Source of the DNA: Alphaproteobacteria bacterium
GTDB taxonomy: Bacteria > Pseudomonadota > Alphaproteobacteria > Micavibrionales > Micavibrionaceae
DNA length: 56,805 nt
Assembly: GCA_018399685.1 (NCBI GenBank)
Contig: JAGYOK010000010.1
Coordinates: forward strand, 1 to 56,805
Reading direction: 5' to 3'
Shown here: positions 9,724 to 19,530 of the stretch, in pieces
How positions within the stretch are numbered: position 1 is the stretch's first letter
Layout of the letters: each line of letters begins with the position of its first letter
Notes under the pieces: generated by a model
Seen by the model: the letters and a program-made list of their open reading frames with translations, nothing else
What the model was told of the DNA's origin: nothing
Database searches by the model: none
Made by a program: the position numbers and the translations under genes

Positions 9724-9910
9724 TGCATTTGCTAATATTAAATTATAGGCCATAGTGAGAGCTAAAATGCTTGCTATGGCTTAAAAACATTCGTATTAAT
9801 ACTTTTCTAGAACAATTTTTTAAAGTGAATTTAATTATTGTTTTTTAAAACGTAATTTGTAAATTTTTATGTTACGTAATTAATTGTTAACAACTTAAGG
9901 AGAGACTGCC

Positions 9911-10453
9911 ATTTCTAAACCGCGTAAACCAATGCCCGAAAAAGATAAAGGGCCGAATATTAATGAGAACATAACCGTCAATGAAGTTCGCCTTGTAGAT
10001 GCTGAAGGCCAGATGGTGGGAGTCGTTGATTTACAAAAAGCGCTGGGTATGGCAGAAGAAGCCGGGCTTGATCTGGTGGAAGTTTCCCCGAATGCTGAGC
10101 CGCCAGTGTGTAAAATCCTTGATTACGGCAAGTATAAATACGAGCAACAGAAAAAAGCCAATGAGGCTCGTAAGAAGCAAAAGACGGTCGAGGTTAAAGA
10201 AGTAAAATTAAGTCCGCGCATAGAGAAAAACGACTATGATGTCAAAATGCGCAATGCCGTTCGCTTTTTGGAAAATGGTGATAAGGTTAAAGTCACGATG
10301 CGTTTCCGCGGGCGGGAGATGGCTCACCAGAATATTGGTTGGGACTTGTTTAAAAAGGTGCAGGAAGACTTGGTGGAAATTGCCAGCGTTGAGCTGGAGC
10401 CAAAGTTCGAAGGCCGTCAGATGATTATGATTATGTCACCCAGATCCAGCTAG
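9911..10453 (+). CDS. infC: translation initiation factor IF-3, probable AUU start
   Basis: IF-3 binds the 30S subunit and checks start codon and initiator tRNA. Both domains are clear: the N-terminal domain with [16 protein letters not shown] and [20 protein letters not shown], then the C-terminal domain ([21 protein letters not shown]). I place the start at ATT 9911: AAGGAG at 9897-9902 lies 8 nt upstream, and the seven codons before the first ATG (9932) read ISKPRKP, matching the basic N-terminal tails of the family. The ATG at 9932 has no ribosome binding site. An AUU start is known in Escherichia coli, where IF-3 represses its own translation through it; the same feedback is inferred here. 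rpmI and rplT, usual followers, are absent. Confidence 0.93.
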   Translation: MSKPRKPMPEKDKGPNINENITVNEVRLVDAEGQMVGVVDLQKALGMAEEAGLDLVEVSPNAEPPVCKILDYGKYKYEQQKKANEARKKQKTVEVKEVKLSPRIEKNDYDVKMRNAVRFLENGDKVKVTMRFRGREMAHQNIGWDLFKKVQEDLVEIASVELEPKFEGRQMIMIMSPRSS

Positions 10454-10485
10454 AGCCATTAACTGTTTTATAGTTAACGACTCTA
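10451..10485. repeat. nested inverted repeat between convergent genes
   Basis: TAGAG/CTCTA encloses TTAACT/AGTTAA just after the infC stop codon. No T-run follows directly, so terminator activity is doubtful, although the position between convergent genes fits one. Confidence 0.4.
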
Positions 10486-10579
10486 GGTGTTTGATTTCAT
10501 CCAGAGGGTCTGGATTTATATTGAACAGTCAGGCTCCCAATATTATTTTCTGACGATAAATCTTTAGTGCATAACGATT

Positions 10580-11509
10580 TTACATGCACGCTTCTTCATA
10601 ACAATTTAAAGGAACTGCTCCGATATCTGATGTAGAATTGTCAGTATTTAGAGCATCTCTATAAATGCGTCCCTTATCAGTCATAATATTCCATATGGCG
10701 GTATTTTGCATTATCATTTCGCACGTTTCAATAATATTGGAGTAAAGCGGAATTCTTTTGCCGTGATGTTCAATTTCGGAGCCGATCGGCTTGAAAGCAA
10801 CACCTTGTTTAATCAGGTTGGCAGCTTTGTGTTCCTCCATAAGGCAATAGTTATTAGATGTATTGTTTTTGTTCATAATTTCCATACCGCCGCGGACAAG
10901 GCCAATTGAGGCGGAAGAGAGAGCTTGTTTTAGAACTTTGTCTTTTTGCTCGGGAGAAAGTATATCTTCTTTCTCTGTAAAAAGGCTGTCCTTGTTTCTT
11001 TGAACGTCTTCCCATATGAAAAGACGCAGTTCCTTGGAAATGCAAAATCTGGAAAATTCACAAGAGGACATGATACGTTGTTTATTTTCTAAATCAGCGA
11101 TATCGCACAGGCTTTGAATAGGGAAGGAGTTATATGGATCATCTGGGTCAGGTTTTATAACCCTGAGGGTTCCTATAGAAATGTTTTGTGGCTTGTATAC
11201 CAAAAGGACAGAATCAGCACGCTCATCATACCTGTCTGTTTCCATGCCATCTGGGTGATCATCGGGGTTTTCATACCCTTCTTTCTCACAACAAAAAACC
11301 TGATAACGTAGGCGGTGTGATTGTTCTTTTAATTCCGGTGTATCGGTGTGAACGACATCAAAAAGCCGGTAAAACATATTATAGAAGTGGTCGGTATCAT
11401 TATCTTTTTGTATGCCGACGACATTTTGCTGAGCAATTTTGTTATGAGGGTGTTCAGAGGTATAACTAAGTAGACGCGCATTATTAAAAGAGGAAGCTGG
11501 ATTACTCAT
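10580..11509 (-). CDS. PEP-CTERM/exosortase-associated acyltransferase (autoinducer-synthase-like GNAT fold)
   Basis: Resembles the acyltransferase family found beside exosortase systems and related to N-acyl homoserine lactone and N-acyl amino acid synthases. Recognisable segments are LRYQVFCCEKEGYENP, DGMETDRYDERADSVLL, SIGTLRVIKPDP and SCEFSRFCISKELR. The substrate is probably an acyl-ACP or acyl-CoA and an amine, by family analogy. I chose the ATG at 11509, which gives 309 residues; the frame extends 23 codons further upstream without a good start site. It is a single gene, convergent with infC and divergent from cvpA. No exosortase, PEP-CTERM protein or LuxR-type regulator is in the window, so its partner is unknown. 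Confidence 0.7.
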   Translation of the reverse strand: MSNPASSFNNARLLSYTSEHPHNKIAQQNVVGIQKDNDTDHFYNMFYRLFDVVHTDTPELKEQSHRLRYQVFCCEKEGYENPDDHPDGMETDRYDERADSVLLVYKPQNISIGTLRVIKPDPDDPYNSFPIQSLCDIADLENKQRIMSSCEFSRFCISKELRLFIWEDVQRNKDSLFTEKEDILSPEQKDKVLKQALSSASIGLVRGGMEIMNKNNTSNNYCLMEEHKAANLIKQGVAFKPIGSEIEHHGKRIPLYSNIIETCEMIMQNTAIWNIMTDKGRIYRDALNTDNSTSDIGAVPLNCYEEACM

Positions 11510-11840
11510 GGTTTTCACTTTCTTGTATGTAACTAGTTGTAAACTATCAGCATGGAAAGAAAAACACAAAAAAGACATATTTCTGACACAAAAACAACAT
11601 CTTATGTAGGGAGAAGCTATTTGACGGGATAAGAAAAATAGGTTTATTCAATGGAATTTATTAATCAAGATCGCGTATTGTCTCGTAGATTTTTTCTTTC
11701 TTGGAGGATATTATATAGCTCTAATGTAGTTCACAAGGCACTTCTTACTTTGCATACAGGTATATTACTGCAATATGTTTTGTGCTAGGCTCATACGTGT
11801 GAAAGAGCGAACAAAATGATGAACAAAGGTTAAAAAGACT
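11510..11840. other. divergent intergenic region
   Basis: About 330 bp of AT-rich sequence between the acyltransferase and cvpA. The best promoter-like match is TTGACG (11621) and TATTCA (11645-11650) with 18 bp between, pointing at cvpA but about 190 bp from it. I see no hairpin, repeat or small gene that I can support. Confidence 0.4.
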
Positions 11841-12575
11841 ATGGTTGTTGATGTAATTGCCGCAATTATTTTATTGGCATCTGTTATAATTTCAATACTA
11901 CGTGGTTTTGTCCGGGAAGTTTTGACGATATTCGGGATTTTTGGCGGATTTTTGGCGGCATATATTGGTGGCCCGCTATTATCGCCAACAATTAAAGGCT
12001 GGTTGGGCGTCACTGAATCTGAGGGCGAGCCTGAGAGATTCTTTGACATTATTCCATATCCGATGCTTGCAGACTGGATTTCTTATGCTGTAATCTTTGT
12101 TGTCTTTGTGATTATTCTTTCTGTTATAAGCCATTTTCTGGCTTCTTCAATAAATGATATCGGGCTTGGTGCAGTAGATCGTACGCTCGGTATGGTTTTT
12201 GGTTTGGTGCGCGGGGTACTGTTCCTTGGGCTTATCTATTTGCCGATTTATTACCTTGTCGATGACGAGCAGGCAGAAGACTGGGGATGGCTTAATAACA
12301 GCAAGAGCCGTGTTTACCTCGAAGCCGCGTCAGGCTGGATTTCAGGCTTTATTCCGGAAGGTAGTATGGAAAGCATATCCGAAGCAACGCAGGAGATAGA
12401 AGAGAAGAATGAGGCGCGTAAGAAGCTTCAGGAGCTTAATGTTCTAACGCCGGAGCCAGAGCCTAAAGAGGAGCCGCAGAAGACGCCTGCGAAAGATGAC
12501 GCCGCTGCTGAAGGGTATTCCGAAGATTCCCGCAACGATATGGATCGGTTGTTTGAACGAATAACGGAAGAGTAG
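11841..12575 (+). CDS. cvpA: CvpA family inner-membrane protein
   Basis: Member of the colicin V production family: four predicted membrane helices in the first 140 residues (VVDVIAAIILLASVIISILRG, then the FGGFLAAYIGG segment, the AVIFVVFVIILSVISHFL segment and GLVRGVLFLGLIYLPIYYL), with the typical RGFVRE loop. The C-terminal third is a charged cytoplasmic tail rich in Glu, Pro and Lys. Family members affect envelope homeostasis and biofilm formation; the molecular function is not settled. In many proteobacteria cvpA lies just before purF in one operon. Here purF is close but reversed, with a GNAT gene between. AAAGG precedes the ATG. Confidence 0.85.
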   Translation: MVVDVIAAIILLASVIISILRGFVREVLTIFGIFGGFLAAYIGGPLLSPTIKGWLGVTESEGEPERFFDIIPYPMLADWISYAVIFVVFVIILSVISHFLASSINDIGLGAVDRTLGMVFGLVRGVLFLGLIYLPIYYLVDDEQAEDWGWLNNSKSRVYLEAASGWISGFIPEGSMESISEATQEIEEKNEARKKLQELNVLTPEPEPKEEPQKTPAKDDAAAEGYSEDSRNDMDRLFERITEE

Positions 12576-12590
12576 TTTGTAGGTGAGGTT

Positions 12591-13070
12591 ATGCCCTTTG
12601 TAATCGCAGAGTATGTTCCTGAGGATTATGAAGAGGTTTGGAGTCTTCATCAAAAAACGATTCAAGAGAATGACGGCTTTGTAAAAAATCTTGCCTTTCA
12701 TTCAGATTTTCAGAATATTCCTAGAGAGTATGAGGCATTCTTTGTTTTGCGCGATGGTGAAGAAATTGTCGGTATGGTTGGGGTTAAACGCTTTGATTCT
12801 CGGAGTTTTGAAATTAAAAGGCTGCAAGTAAGAGCCTCTTATCAGGGGCAGGGATTTGGAAGAATGCTGATGGATTATGCTTTGAATTATGCCCGGACAC
12901 AAGGCGTGGATCAGGTATGTCTTGATGTTTCAAGTCCTCAGCTTAAAGCACAGAACCTGTATTTTAAGCTGGGCTTTGAGGTTACGCACACCAAAGAAAG
13001 GGTTCTTGGATCTGATAATGAGGTGTTTTACAGTACCTATATGAGGAAGGATTTGAGGGGGTTAAGGTGA
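12591..13070 (+). CDS. GNAT family N-acetyltransferase
   Basis: Small single-domain acetyltransferase of 159 residues. Motif A, the acetyl-CoA pyrophosphate loop, is clear: LQVRASYQGQGFGRMLMDYAL (positions about 80-100, Q-x-x-G-x-G/A type). The C-terminal part NLYFKLGFEVT is the usual motif B. Substrate unknown. It lies 15 bp after cvpA with AGGTGAGG before the ATG, so the two are probably cotranscribed, and it ends 9 bp before the end of the convergent purF. Confidence 0.85.
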   Translation: MPFVIAEYVPEDYEEVWSLHQKTIQENDGFVKNLAFHSDFQNIPREYEAFFVLRDGEEIVGMVGVKRFDSRSFEIKRLQVRASYQGQGFGRMLMDYALNYARTQGVDQVCLDVSSPQLKAQNLYFKLGFEVTHTKERVLGSDNEVFYSTYMRKDLRGLR

Positions 13071-13079
13071 TTTGATTTT

Positions 13080-14609
13080 TTATCCCTCTGAAAACAAATC
13101 GACGCATTGGCCGGTATAGCTGTTTTCCCCGTTTTCACGCTTTTGTCTTGAGGCGTCGTTGCGTTGCTCTTCCAGACGTTTTAAATATTTTTCGTCGATG
13201 TCTCCAGTTACATATTCCCCATTAAAGACAGAGCAGTCAAACTGGCGGTTTCCCTGATCATCGCTGGGCGTTGCTGCTCTGATTAGATCCTCAAGATCCT
13301 GATATACAAGCCAGTCGGCGCCAATTTCTTTGCAAACCTCTTCATTTGTCCGGCCATAAGCGACCAGCTCTGACCTCACAGGCATATCGATGCCGTAGAC
13401 GTTGGGGAAGCGGATGGGTGGGGAAGCTGAGGCAAAGTATACTTTTTTTGCTCCGGCCTCGCGTGCCATATCAATTATTTTTCTGGAGGTTGTTCCTCGT
13501 ACTATAGAATCATCAACCAGTAAAACATTCTTATCCTTGAACTCCAGAGGAATAGCGTTGAGTTTTTGTTTGACGGATTTTTCCCGCTCGGATTGCCCCG
13601 GCATGATGAAAGTGCGGCCAATATAGCGATTCTTCACAAAACCTTCGCGGAATTTGATACCAAGGCTGTTTGCCAGCTCTACTGCGCTTGGGCGGCTGGA
13701 TTCGGGAATCGGAATAACCACATCAATGTCGTGATCCGGGAATTCATGTATAATTTTTTGTGCCAGATACTTACCCATACGAACGCGGGTCTTGTACACC
13801 AAAGAGCCTTCAATAACGGAATCGGGGCGGGCAAAATAAACATACTCAAAAATGCAAGGCGCAGGAGGGCTGTCGCCATTGCAAATTTTGCTGTGTAGCT
13901 CCCCGTTTTGATCGATGTAAATAACCTCTCCGGGTTTAAGGTCGCGCTCAACCGTAAAACCAAGGGCGTCTAGGGCAACGCTTTCTGAAGCGATCATGTA
14001 ATCCGTTGTGCCATCTTTATTTTTGCGGCTTCCGTAGATAAGAGGGCGAATACCATTCGGGTCGCGGAAGCCAAACATTCCGTATTCTGCAAGCATACCG
14101 ACGACGGCATAAGCTCCCCGGCAGCGTTTATAAAGCCTGTTCATTGCTGTGAATAAATCATTTGGAGCAAGCTCCAGTTTCCCGAGTTTTTGTAACTCGT
14201 GGGCGATGACGTTGAGCAATACTTCAGAATCAGAATTTGTGTTTACATGACGCATGTCGGCTTTGAATAATTCATTGGTCAGCTCTTCCTGATTTGTCAG
14301 GTTGCCATTGTGTGCCATAACGATGCCGTATGGTGAGTTAACGTAGAAAGGCTGGGCTTCTGAGGAGCACGATGTTCCGGCTGTGGGGTAGCGGACGTGG
14401 GCAATGCCGCAGTTGCCTCTTAAATAGTTCATATGCTCCTGAGTGAAGATATCGCGAACCATTCCATTGTTTTTTCTAAGGAAAAACCTGCCGTTTTCTT
14501 TGGTAACAATGCCGGCAGCGTCTTGGCCGCGGTGTTGTAATATAGTCAGGGCATCGTATAGATCTTGGTTAACAGGAGAGTGAGCGAAAATTCCAACAAT
14601 ACCGCACAT
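13080..14609 (-). CDS. purF: amidophosphoribosyltransferase
   Basis: Catalyses the first committed step of purine synthesis, making phosphoribosylamine from PRPP and glutamine. The start is set at the ATG giving MCGIVGIF, because Cys2 must be the processed N-terminal nucleophile of the glutaminase domain; 14 further in-frame codons upstream are not used. The glutaminase domain is followed by the phosphoribosyltransferase domain with its PRPP motif [14 protein letters not shown]. 509 residues, normal. No PurR-type operator was recognised upstream. Confidence 0.96.
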   Translation of the reverse strand: MCGIVGIFAHSPVNQDLYDALTILQHRGQDAAGIVTKENGRFFLRKNNGMVRDIFTQEHMNYLRGNCGIAHVRYPTAGTSCSSEAQPFYVNSPYGIVMAHNGNLTNQEELTNELFKADMRHVNTNSDSEVLLNVIAHELQKLGKLELAPNDLFTAMNRLYKRCRGAYAVVGMLAEYGMFGFRDPNGIRPLIYGSRKNKDGTTDYMIASESVALDALGFTVERDLKPGEVIYIDQNGELHSKICNGDSPPAPCIFEYVYFARPDSVIEGSLVYKTRVRMGKYLAQKIIHEFPDHDIDVVIPIPESSRPSAVELANSLGIKFREGFVKNRYIGRTFIMPGQSEREKSVKQKLNAIPLEFKDKNVLLVDDSIVRGTTSRKIIDMAREAGAKKVYFASASPPIRFPNVYGIDMPVRSELVAYGRTNEEVCKEIGADWLVYQDLEDLIRAATPSDDQGNRQFDCSVFNGEYVTGDIDEKYLKRLEEQRNDASRQKRENGENSYTGQCVDLFSEG

Positions 14610-14714
14610 GTACTTATCACAGCTTTCTTTATGCCTGTTCTTGCATAACAATGGTGAAACAAGGTGCTAGGGTATGGCCAAAAGATACAGGTTTCAAGTT
14701 AATTTTTACATGAA

Positions 14715-14748
14715 TAATAAAAAAGAGCCAGCTAAAGAGCTGGCTCTT
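14715..14748 (-). terminator. intrinsic terminator of the MscS gene
   Basis: An 11-bp perfect stem (14723-14733 with 14738-14748) with a 4-nt loop. Read on the minus strand it is followed by TTTTTTATTATT; on the plus strand there is no T-run, so it serves the mscS transcript. Confidence 0.85.
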
Positions 14749-14784
14749 ATTAAATGTTTAGGCAGGCTCAATAATAAGCAATTT

Positions 14785-15603
14785 TTATGCAGCTTTCTTA
14801 TTTTCTTCTTTGGCGTTTCCACCAACCATTTCTATTGTACGTGTCGGGAATGGGATAGAAATACCTTTTTTGTCCAAAGCTTCCTTTACAGCTTTTATTG
14901 TGTCGGTCTTCACAATCAAGAAATCAGAGGTTTTTGACCAGATACGTAATGTTATGTCTACGGATGATTCGCCCAAGCCTGTGACCATAATCTGAGGCAT
15001 CTTATCCTCAACGTCAGTTTTTATCCGATCATCATTTTTTATAGTATTTTCAATAACTTTGAATGCTTTATTAATGTCATCATTGTAGCTGATGCTGAAA
15101 ACAATGTCCTGACGGCGTGTTGTGTTGCGGGTGAAATTCTCAATGTCTGAATTCCAAAGAGCGCTGTTTGGCACGAACAGGTACGTATTATCCAATGTAG
15201 AAAGCTCGGTTACAAACAGGCCAAGAGATTTTACTGTTCCTTTAAAATTTTTGCATGCGATAAAGTCACCAACATTGAATGGCCGTAAAATCAAAAGCAT
15301 TACACCGGCGGAAATGTTGCTTAATGTGCCTTGCAAGGCCAGACCAATAGCCAGACCGGCGGCACCTAAGACAGCGAGTAAGCTGGCTGTCGGGAAGCCA
15401 AAGAGCTGGAGAACAGCGATAATGGCCAAAATAAAGATACCGTATTTTGCAATACCACCGAGGAAGCCTTTGATTGTTTTATCAAGATGTTTAATTTTAT
15501 GAATAATATTTTGAACCTGGTTGCCTGCGTACCACCCTGCACTAACAACGATCGCCGCATACAAGACGTTCATTGCTACTGTTAAAAATGTTTCCATTGT
15601 CAT
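14785..15603 (-). CDS. mscS: small-conductance mechanosensitive channel (MscS family)
   Basis: Membrane channel that opens on membrane tension and protects against osmotic downshock. Three membrane helices occupy the first 110 residues. The pore helix region reads FGFPTASLLAVLGAAGLAIGLALQGTLSN, the hallmark of the family, and is followed by the beta domain (LRPFNVGDFIACKNFKGTV) and the C-terminal alpha/beta domain. 272 residues, close to the Escherichia coli protein. GAAGGA precedes the start. It is a single gene with its own terminator. Confidence 0.92.
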   Translation of the reverse strand: MTMETFLTVAMNVLYAAIVVSAGWYAGNQVQNIIHKIKHLDKTIKGFLGGIAKYGIFILAIIAVLQLFGFPTASLLAVLGAAGLAIGLALQGTLSNISAGVMLLILRPFNVGDFIACKNFKGTVKSLGLFVTELSTLDNTYLFVPNSALWNSDIENFTRNTTRRQDIVFSISYNDDINKAFKVIENTIKNDDRIKTDVEDKMPQIMVTGLGESSVDITLRIWSKTSDFLIVKTDTIKAVKEALDKKGISIPFPTRTIEMVGGNAKEENKKAA

Positions 15604-15768
15604 GGTTGTTGAGTCCTTTCTTCTTCCCTTTGTTCTGATTTGATTTAAAAGGGATGTGCTGTCATAAAAATCTAATTGCTGTATGTATATTTTTAATATT
15701 TTTTTTTGTTCTGTGCAAGGGGGCTTGCAAACTCACAATTTTTGTTTGTAAGAATAACCCTTTGATCT

Positions 15769-17184
15769 TTAAGCATACGGGTTTTTACTGGCGCGAATTA
15801 ATAAACGCAACGGCACGCCATCTATATCAAAATCTCGGCGTAAACCATTGATAATATATCGTTTATATGATTCCGGAAGCTCTTTCGGACGGGAAACCCA
15901 AAGCGCAAATGTTGGCGGGCGGGTTTTTATCTGCGTAATATATTTCAATCGGTTGTGGCGGCCAGCAACCAGAGGAGCCGGATTCTGGCTTTCCATGTGG
16001 GATAGCCAGCGATTTAGCCCTCCAGTACCAATACGCTTGTTCCATGTCTCATATGTTTGCAGAGCTTTATAGAACAGCTTATCTATATTGCTTCCGTTTT
16101 TAGCACTGATCGTAGCAAATTGTATGCCTTTGATCTGTGACAGGGAATGAGTGATTTTATGTTTGATTTCTTCTAGTTGTTCCGAGCGGTTTTTTATTGC
16201 ATCCCACTTGTTTATGGCAACGACGAGGGCGCGACCCTCATCAATAATATGTTGTGCAATCTGCACGTCCTGCTTTTCGAGAGGGTTGTTGGCATCCATA
16301 ACCAGTATGACAATTTGTGCGAGGCGTATGGCGCGCAAAGAGTCTTCAGCTGACATCTTTTCAATTTTATTGGTGATTTTGGATTTGCGGCGCAAGCCTG
16401 CTGTGTCTACTAATTTGAAGTCACGGCCTTCATAATTCCAGCCCACAGTGATGGCATCGCGGGTGATACCGGCTTCCGGTCCTGTCATAACGCGATGTTC
16501 TTTGAGGATAGCGTTCAGGAGGGTTGATTTCCCAACATTGGGGCGACCAACAATCGCGATCTTAATTGGTTTTTCCGGCGTGTCTTCTTCCTGTACAAAG
16601 ATGTAGTCTTCCAGTCCTTCCAGAGCATCAATGTCGTCGGGCATGGATTCATTTTCTTCGGACAGGCCGTCTTCATCTTCTATAATGTCTTTGGGGAAGT
16701 GGGGGCGTAAAGCGTAGTAGAGATCATCAAATCCTACATTGTGTTCGGCGGACATTATGACGGGGTCGCCAAAACCCAGAGCGTATGATTCACCAATACC
16801 GGATTGGCTTGTCTTGTTGCTTTCGCATTTATTGACAACAAGGATTACGTCTTTTTTCTGACGTCTTAAAAAAGCAGCGAAATGTTCGTCTGCCGGAGTT
16901 ACGCCTTCACGGCCATCAATAATGAACAGAAGAATATCGGCGCGCGCAAGGGCTGCCTCGGTCTGCTGGCGCATGCGGCCCTGGATCGAATCATCAAAAG
17001 ATTCTTCAAGGCCGGCAGTATCAATGATGCGTATGTCCTGATCGAACAAAGCTCCCTCGGCTTCCCGCCAGTCGCGCGTGACCCCCGGCGTATCATCTAC
17101 GATGGCCAGTTTTTTCCCTGCCAGTTTATTGAACAGAGTTGACTTTCCGACATTTGGGCGGCCAATAACGGCAATTTTAAGCAT
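15769..17184 (-). CDS. der: ribosome biogenesis GTPase Der (EngA)
   Basis: Essential GTPase for maturation of the 50S ribosomal subunit. It carries two consecutive G domains, each with the P-loop GRPNVGKST (near residues 7 and 211), DTPG or DTAG switch motifs, and NKCE / NKWD base-recognition motifs, then a C-terminal KH-like domain (about residues 365-471). An acidic linker separates the G domains. 471 residues, normal. bamB and a yfgM-like gene lie upstream on the same strand, a gene order common in proteobacteria. Confidence 0.97.
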   Translation of the reverse strand: MLKIAVIGRPNVGKSTLFNKLAGKKLAIVDDTPGVTRDWREAEGALFDQDIRIIDTAGLEESFDDSIQGRMRQQTEAALARADILLFIIDGREGVTPADEHFAAFLRRQKKDVILVVNKCESNKTSQSGIGESYALGFGDPVIMSAEHNVGFDDLYYALRPHFPKDIIEDEDGLSEENESMPDDIDALEGLEDYIFVQEEDTPEKPIKIAIVGRPNVGKSTLLNAILKEHRVMTGPEAGITRDAITVGWNYEGRDFKLVDTAGLRRKSKITNKIEKMSAEDSLRAIRLAQIVILVMDANNPLEKQDVQIAQHIIDEGRALVVAINKWDAIKNRSEQLEEIKHKITHSLSQIKGIQFATISAKNGSNIDKLFYKALQTYETWNKRIGTGGLNRWLSHMESQNPAPLVAGRHNRLKYITQIKTRPPTFALWVSRPKELPESYKRYIINGLRRDFDIDGVPLRLLIRASKNPYA

Positions 17185-17273
17185 GTTTCTCTTTTCCTCG
17201 TCCTTAATCTACTAAGAAGCAGAGGGATTACGTCCGTGCGACGTTTATCATAATTATTTAAAAAGCGCTATAT

Positions 17274-18614
17274 TTAACGATAGGCGACCAGTCTTCCGTT
17301 TTCAGCAAGCATGTAAAGCATGTTATTTGCTATGGCCGGAGCAAGACGGATCTTTGTCTTGGTTCTGGTTTTACGGATCATCTCGCCATTATGGGGGTTT
17401 ACCTCAATCATATAGCCATGTGAACCTGCTAGAATTAGACGTTCACCAGCCATGATTGGAGTGCTCCATTGTACGGAGCCTTTCTTTCGCTTTTCATCTT
17501 CAAATTGAGCTAGTTCTGTAATCCAGAAGATAGAGCCATTAATTATGTTTATACCAATAAGCTGATTGTCTGTAGAAAGTACATACAAGGCGTTTGCTGT
17601 AGCCCAAGGTGTTTTTGTTCCTCCAATATCTCGTTGCCAAACGCGATTCCCCGTACGTTCATCAATCGCTGCAATTTTTCCGCCGTAACTCATTGTAATA
17701 ACAAGACCTTGACTCATGACAGGCATTGCGGTGATGTCTGAGATACTTTGCAAACCTCCGCTAAAAGAGTTCATGCTTGACAGGTTGTCTGACCAAGCAA
17801 CCGAGCCATTTTCTACACGAAAGGCAGTTACCTCGCCAGAGGAAAATACACCGATAACAGTATTCTGATTGACAGCGGGGCTTGCGGCTCCTAGTAATCC
17901 TGTAGTTTCTCCAACCCCACGATATTCCCACAGACCTGATCCGTCTTTGGCATTTAACGCGATAAGACGGCTGTCTATTGTGGAGATATAGATTCGGCCA
18001 GATAAGATGCTTGGCGCTGCCCGTGAGGGCGCAGGGAGAGATTTTCTCCACAAGATGTTTCCGTCTCTAGGGGAAATAGCCAGAACCTCGTCATAACCAT
18101 TTGTTACGAACAGGGTGCTGTGCGCGTAGGCGACTCCGCCAGTGATTACATCCTCTTTTTCTTCCCGGGAACTGACATCTTTTGACCAAATCTCCTTGCC
18201 ATTATCAGCGTTGAAAGCACGTAAGGTGGCTTTGGTGTCCAGTGTGAAAACCATACCTTCAGCAACAACGGGCTGTGCGTTTAAAGGTAGACTGTCTTTA
18301 CTGCCGCGACCTGCTTTGGCGCTCCATACCTCTTTTGGAACATCGGCCGAGAAAGACAGGTTTTGCATGGAGTGGTTAGGTAACCCTCCCGCTTGAGGCC
18401 ATGCAGGGTTTTGCCATGCTTGTGGAATGGCAATGCTTTCATTTTCTTTTAAAGGGGCGTCAACCTTTAGTGTTTTTTGTAGCTCAAGTACGGAAATACG
18501 CTCACCTTCCAAAGCAGGTTTTTCGTCTGCGGAGACAAACATATCGGATACAGTAGAGCATGCATTTAAGGATAATAAAGCAAATACGATAAGGGGCGTT
18601 TTGTTTATTTTCAT
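17274..18614 (-). CDS. bamB: outer membrane assembly lipoprotein BamB
   Basis: Lipoprotein of the beta-barrel assembly complex. A lipoprotein signal peptide ends in the lipobox LNAC. The rest is a PQQ-type eight-bladed beta-propeller with repeated blades of the type GKEIWSKDVS, GNILWRKSLP, GSGLWEYRG and GNRVWQRDIG. The start at 18614 is supported by AAAGG 7 nt upstream; an in-frame ATG 36 bp earlier would spoil the signal peptide. 446 residues, longer than the Escherichia coli protein because of the N-terminal linker. It lies between yfgM and der. Confidence 0.92.
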   Translation of the reverse strand: MKINKTPLIVFALLSLNACSTVSDMFVSADEKPALEGERISVLELQKTLKVDAPLKENESIAIPQAWQNPAWPQAGGLPNHSMQNLSFSADVPKEVWSAKAGRGSKDSLPLNAQPVVAEGMVFTLDTKATLRAFNADNGKEIWSKDVSSREEKEDVITGGVAYAHSTLFVTNGYDEVLAISPRDGNILWRKSLPAPSRAAPSILSGRIYISTIDSRLIALNAKDGSGLWEYRGVGETTGLLGAASPAVNQNTVIGVFSSGEVTAFRVENGSVAWSDNLSSMNSFSGGLQSISDITAMPVMSQGLVITMSYGGKIAAIDERTGNRVWQRDIGGTKTPWATANALYVLSTDNQLIGINIINGSIFWITELAQFEDEKRKKGSVQWSTPIMAGERLILAGSHGYMIEVNPHNGEMIRKTRTKTKIRLAPAIANNMLYMLAENGRLVAYR

Positions 18615-18745
18615 GTTAAGGCCTTTGTTTGTTTTAATTAATCTTTTCAAGTTATTATGTGTGTTTATTTAATTCATTTTATTAAGTTTTTCAGGGCTTA
18701 ATTTTTGTAATAAACAAGCTTTGAAAAAAATGCCCTGATAGTGAT

Positions 18746-19408
18746 TTACTGATTATCACTTTGTTGCGCCTGATACAAAATTTCCAAAGATTGTGCTTTT
18801 TGTTTCATGCCTTGAGGAGCGTTTGAATTGCCCGCAAGGATTCTACCAAGGTAGGCGCGTGCTTTTCCATAATTGTTATTTTGGGTTGCTTCGATCAATG
18901 CGGCATCCAATAGAGCGTTAAATCTCCACGGGTTATTTTCTTCCGCTGCCATTGCTTCGTAACTTTTGATTTTGTCTTCAGTGCTGATTTCTTTATCAAG
19001 ACCGGTAATCATATATTTAGCCAAAGCGCTCAGCAAAGGGTTGTTTTTTTGCTGGGAGGGATCTGCATGAATGCTTTTATATATGCTCAACGCTTTTTCT
19101 GAATCTCCGTTTTCAAGGGCTATACCGGCTGCGCTCATGCTTGCGACGCTTTTCATGCCGGGAGTCATTTTAGGTAATATTTCCAATAAATCATCCGCAG
19201 CAGGGGCGGGTTTGTTTAAAACATCCAGATATAAAGCTGTTTGTTTGTAATCACGGTGCTGTATCCATGCGTGGTAACCGGCATTTGCAGCGGTGGCCAA
19301 AACAATCATGGCAAGGAAGGTTATGAAAAGGCTGCCATAGTCTTTCCAGAGCTTTTCAAGGCGCTCTTGCTTTAATGCTTCGTCAACTTCGGTGAAAAAC
19401 TCTGACAT
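18746..19408 (-). CDS. YfgM-like tetratricopeptide protein, Sec-translocon ancillary subunit
   Basis: One membrane helix near residues 25-45 (YGSLFITFLAMIVLATAANAGYHAW) follows a short cytoplasmic N-terminus of the family type (FTEVDEALKQERLEKLWKDYG). The periplasmic part has degenerate TPR-like helices. Relatives bind SecYEG and PpiD and assist export of envelope proteins. 220 residues. The position before bamB and der matches the conserved cluster and supports the call. Confidence 0.82.
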   Translation of the reverse strand: MSEFFTEVDEALKQERLEKLWKDYGSLFITFLAMIVLATAANAGYHAWIQHRDYKQTALYLDVLNKPAPAADDLLEILPKMTPGMKSVASMSAAGIALENGDSEKALSIYKSIHADPSQQKNNPLLSALAKYMITGLDKEISTEDKIKSYEAMAAEENNPWRFNALLDAALIEATQNNNYGKARAYLGRILAGNSNAPQGMKQKAQSLEILYQAQQSDNQ

Positions 19409-19530
19409 GCCTGATAATCCTTTTTGTAGTCCTTTTAAGTCTTTGTTTTTTAAATGATAGAGTCCATTGTAATGAAAAATATCTTATAAACCAGAGCTTT
19501 TCGTAATTCGTCCTAAGATTTATTACAACA

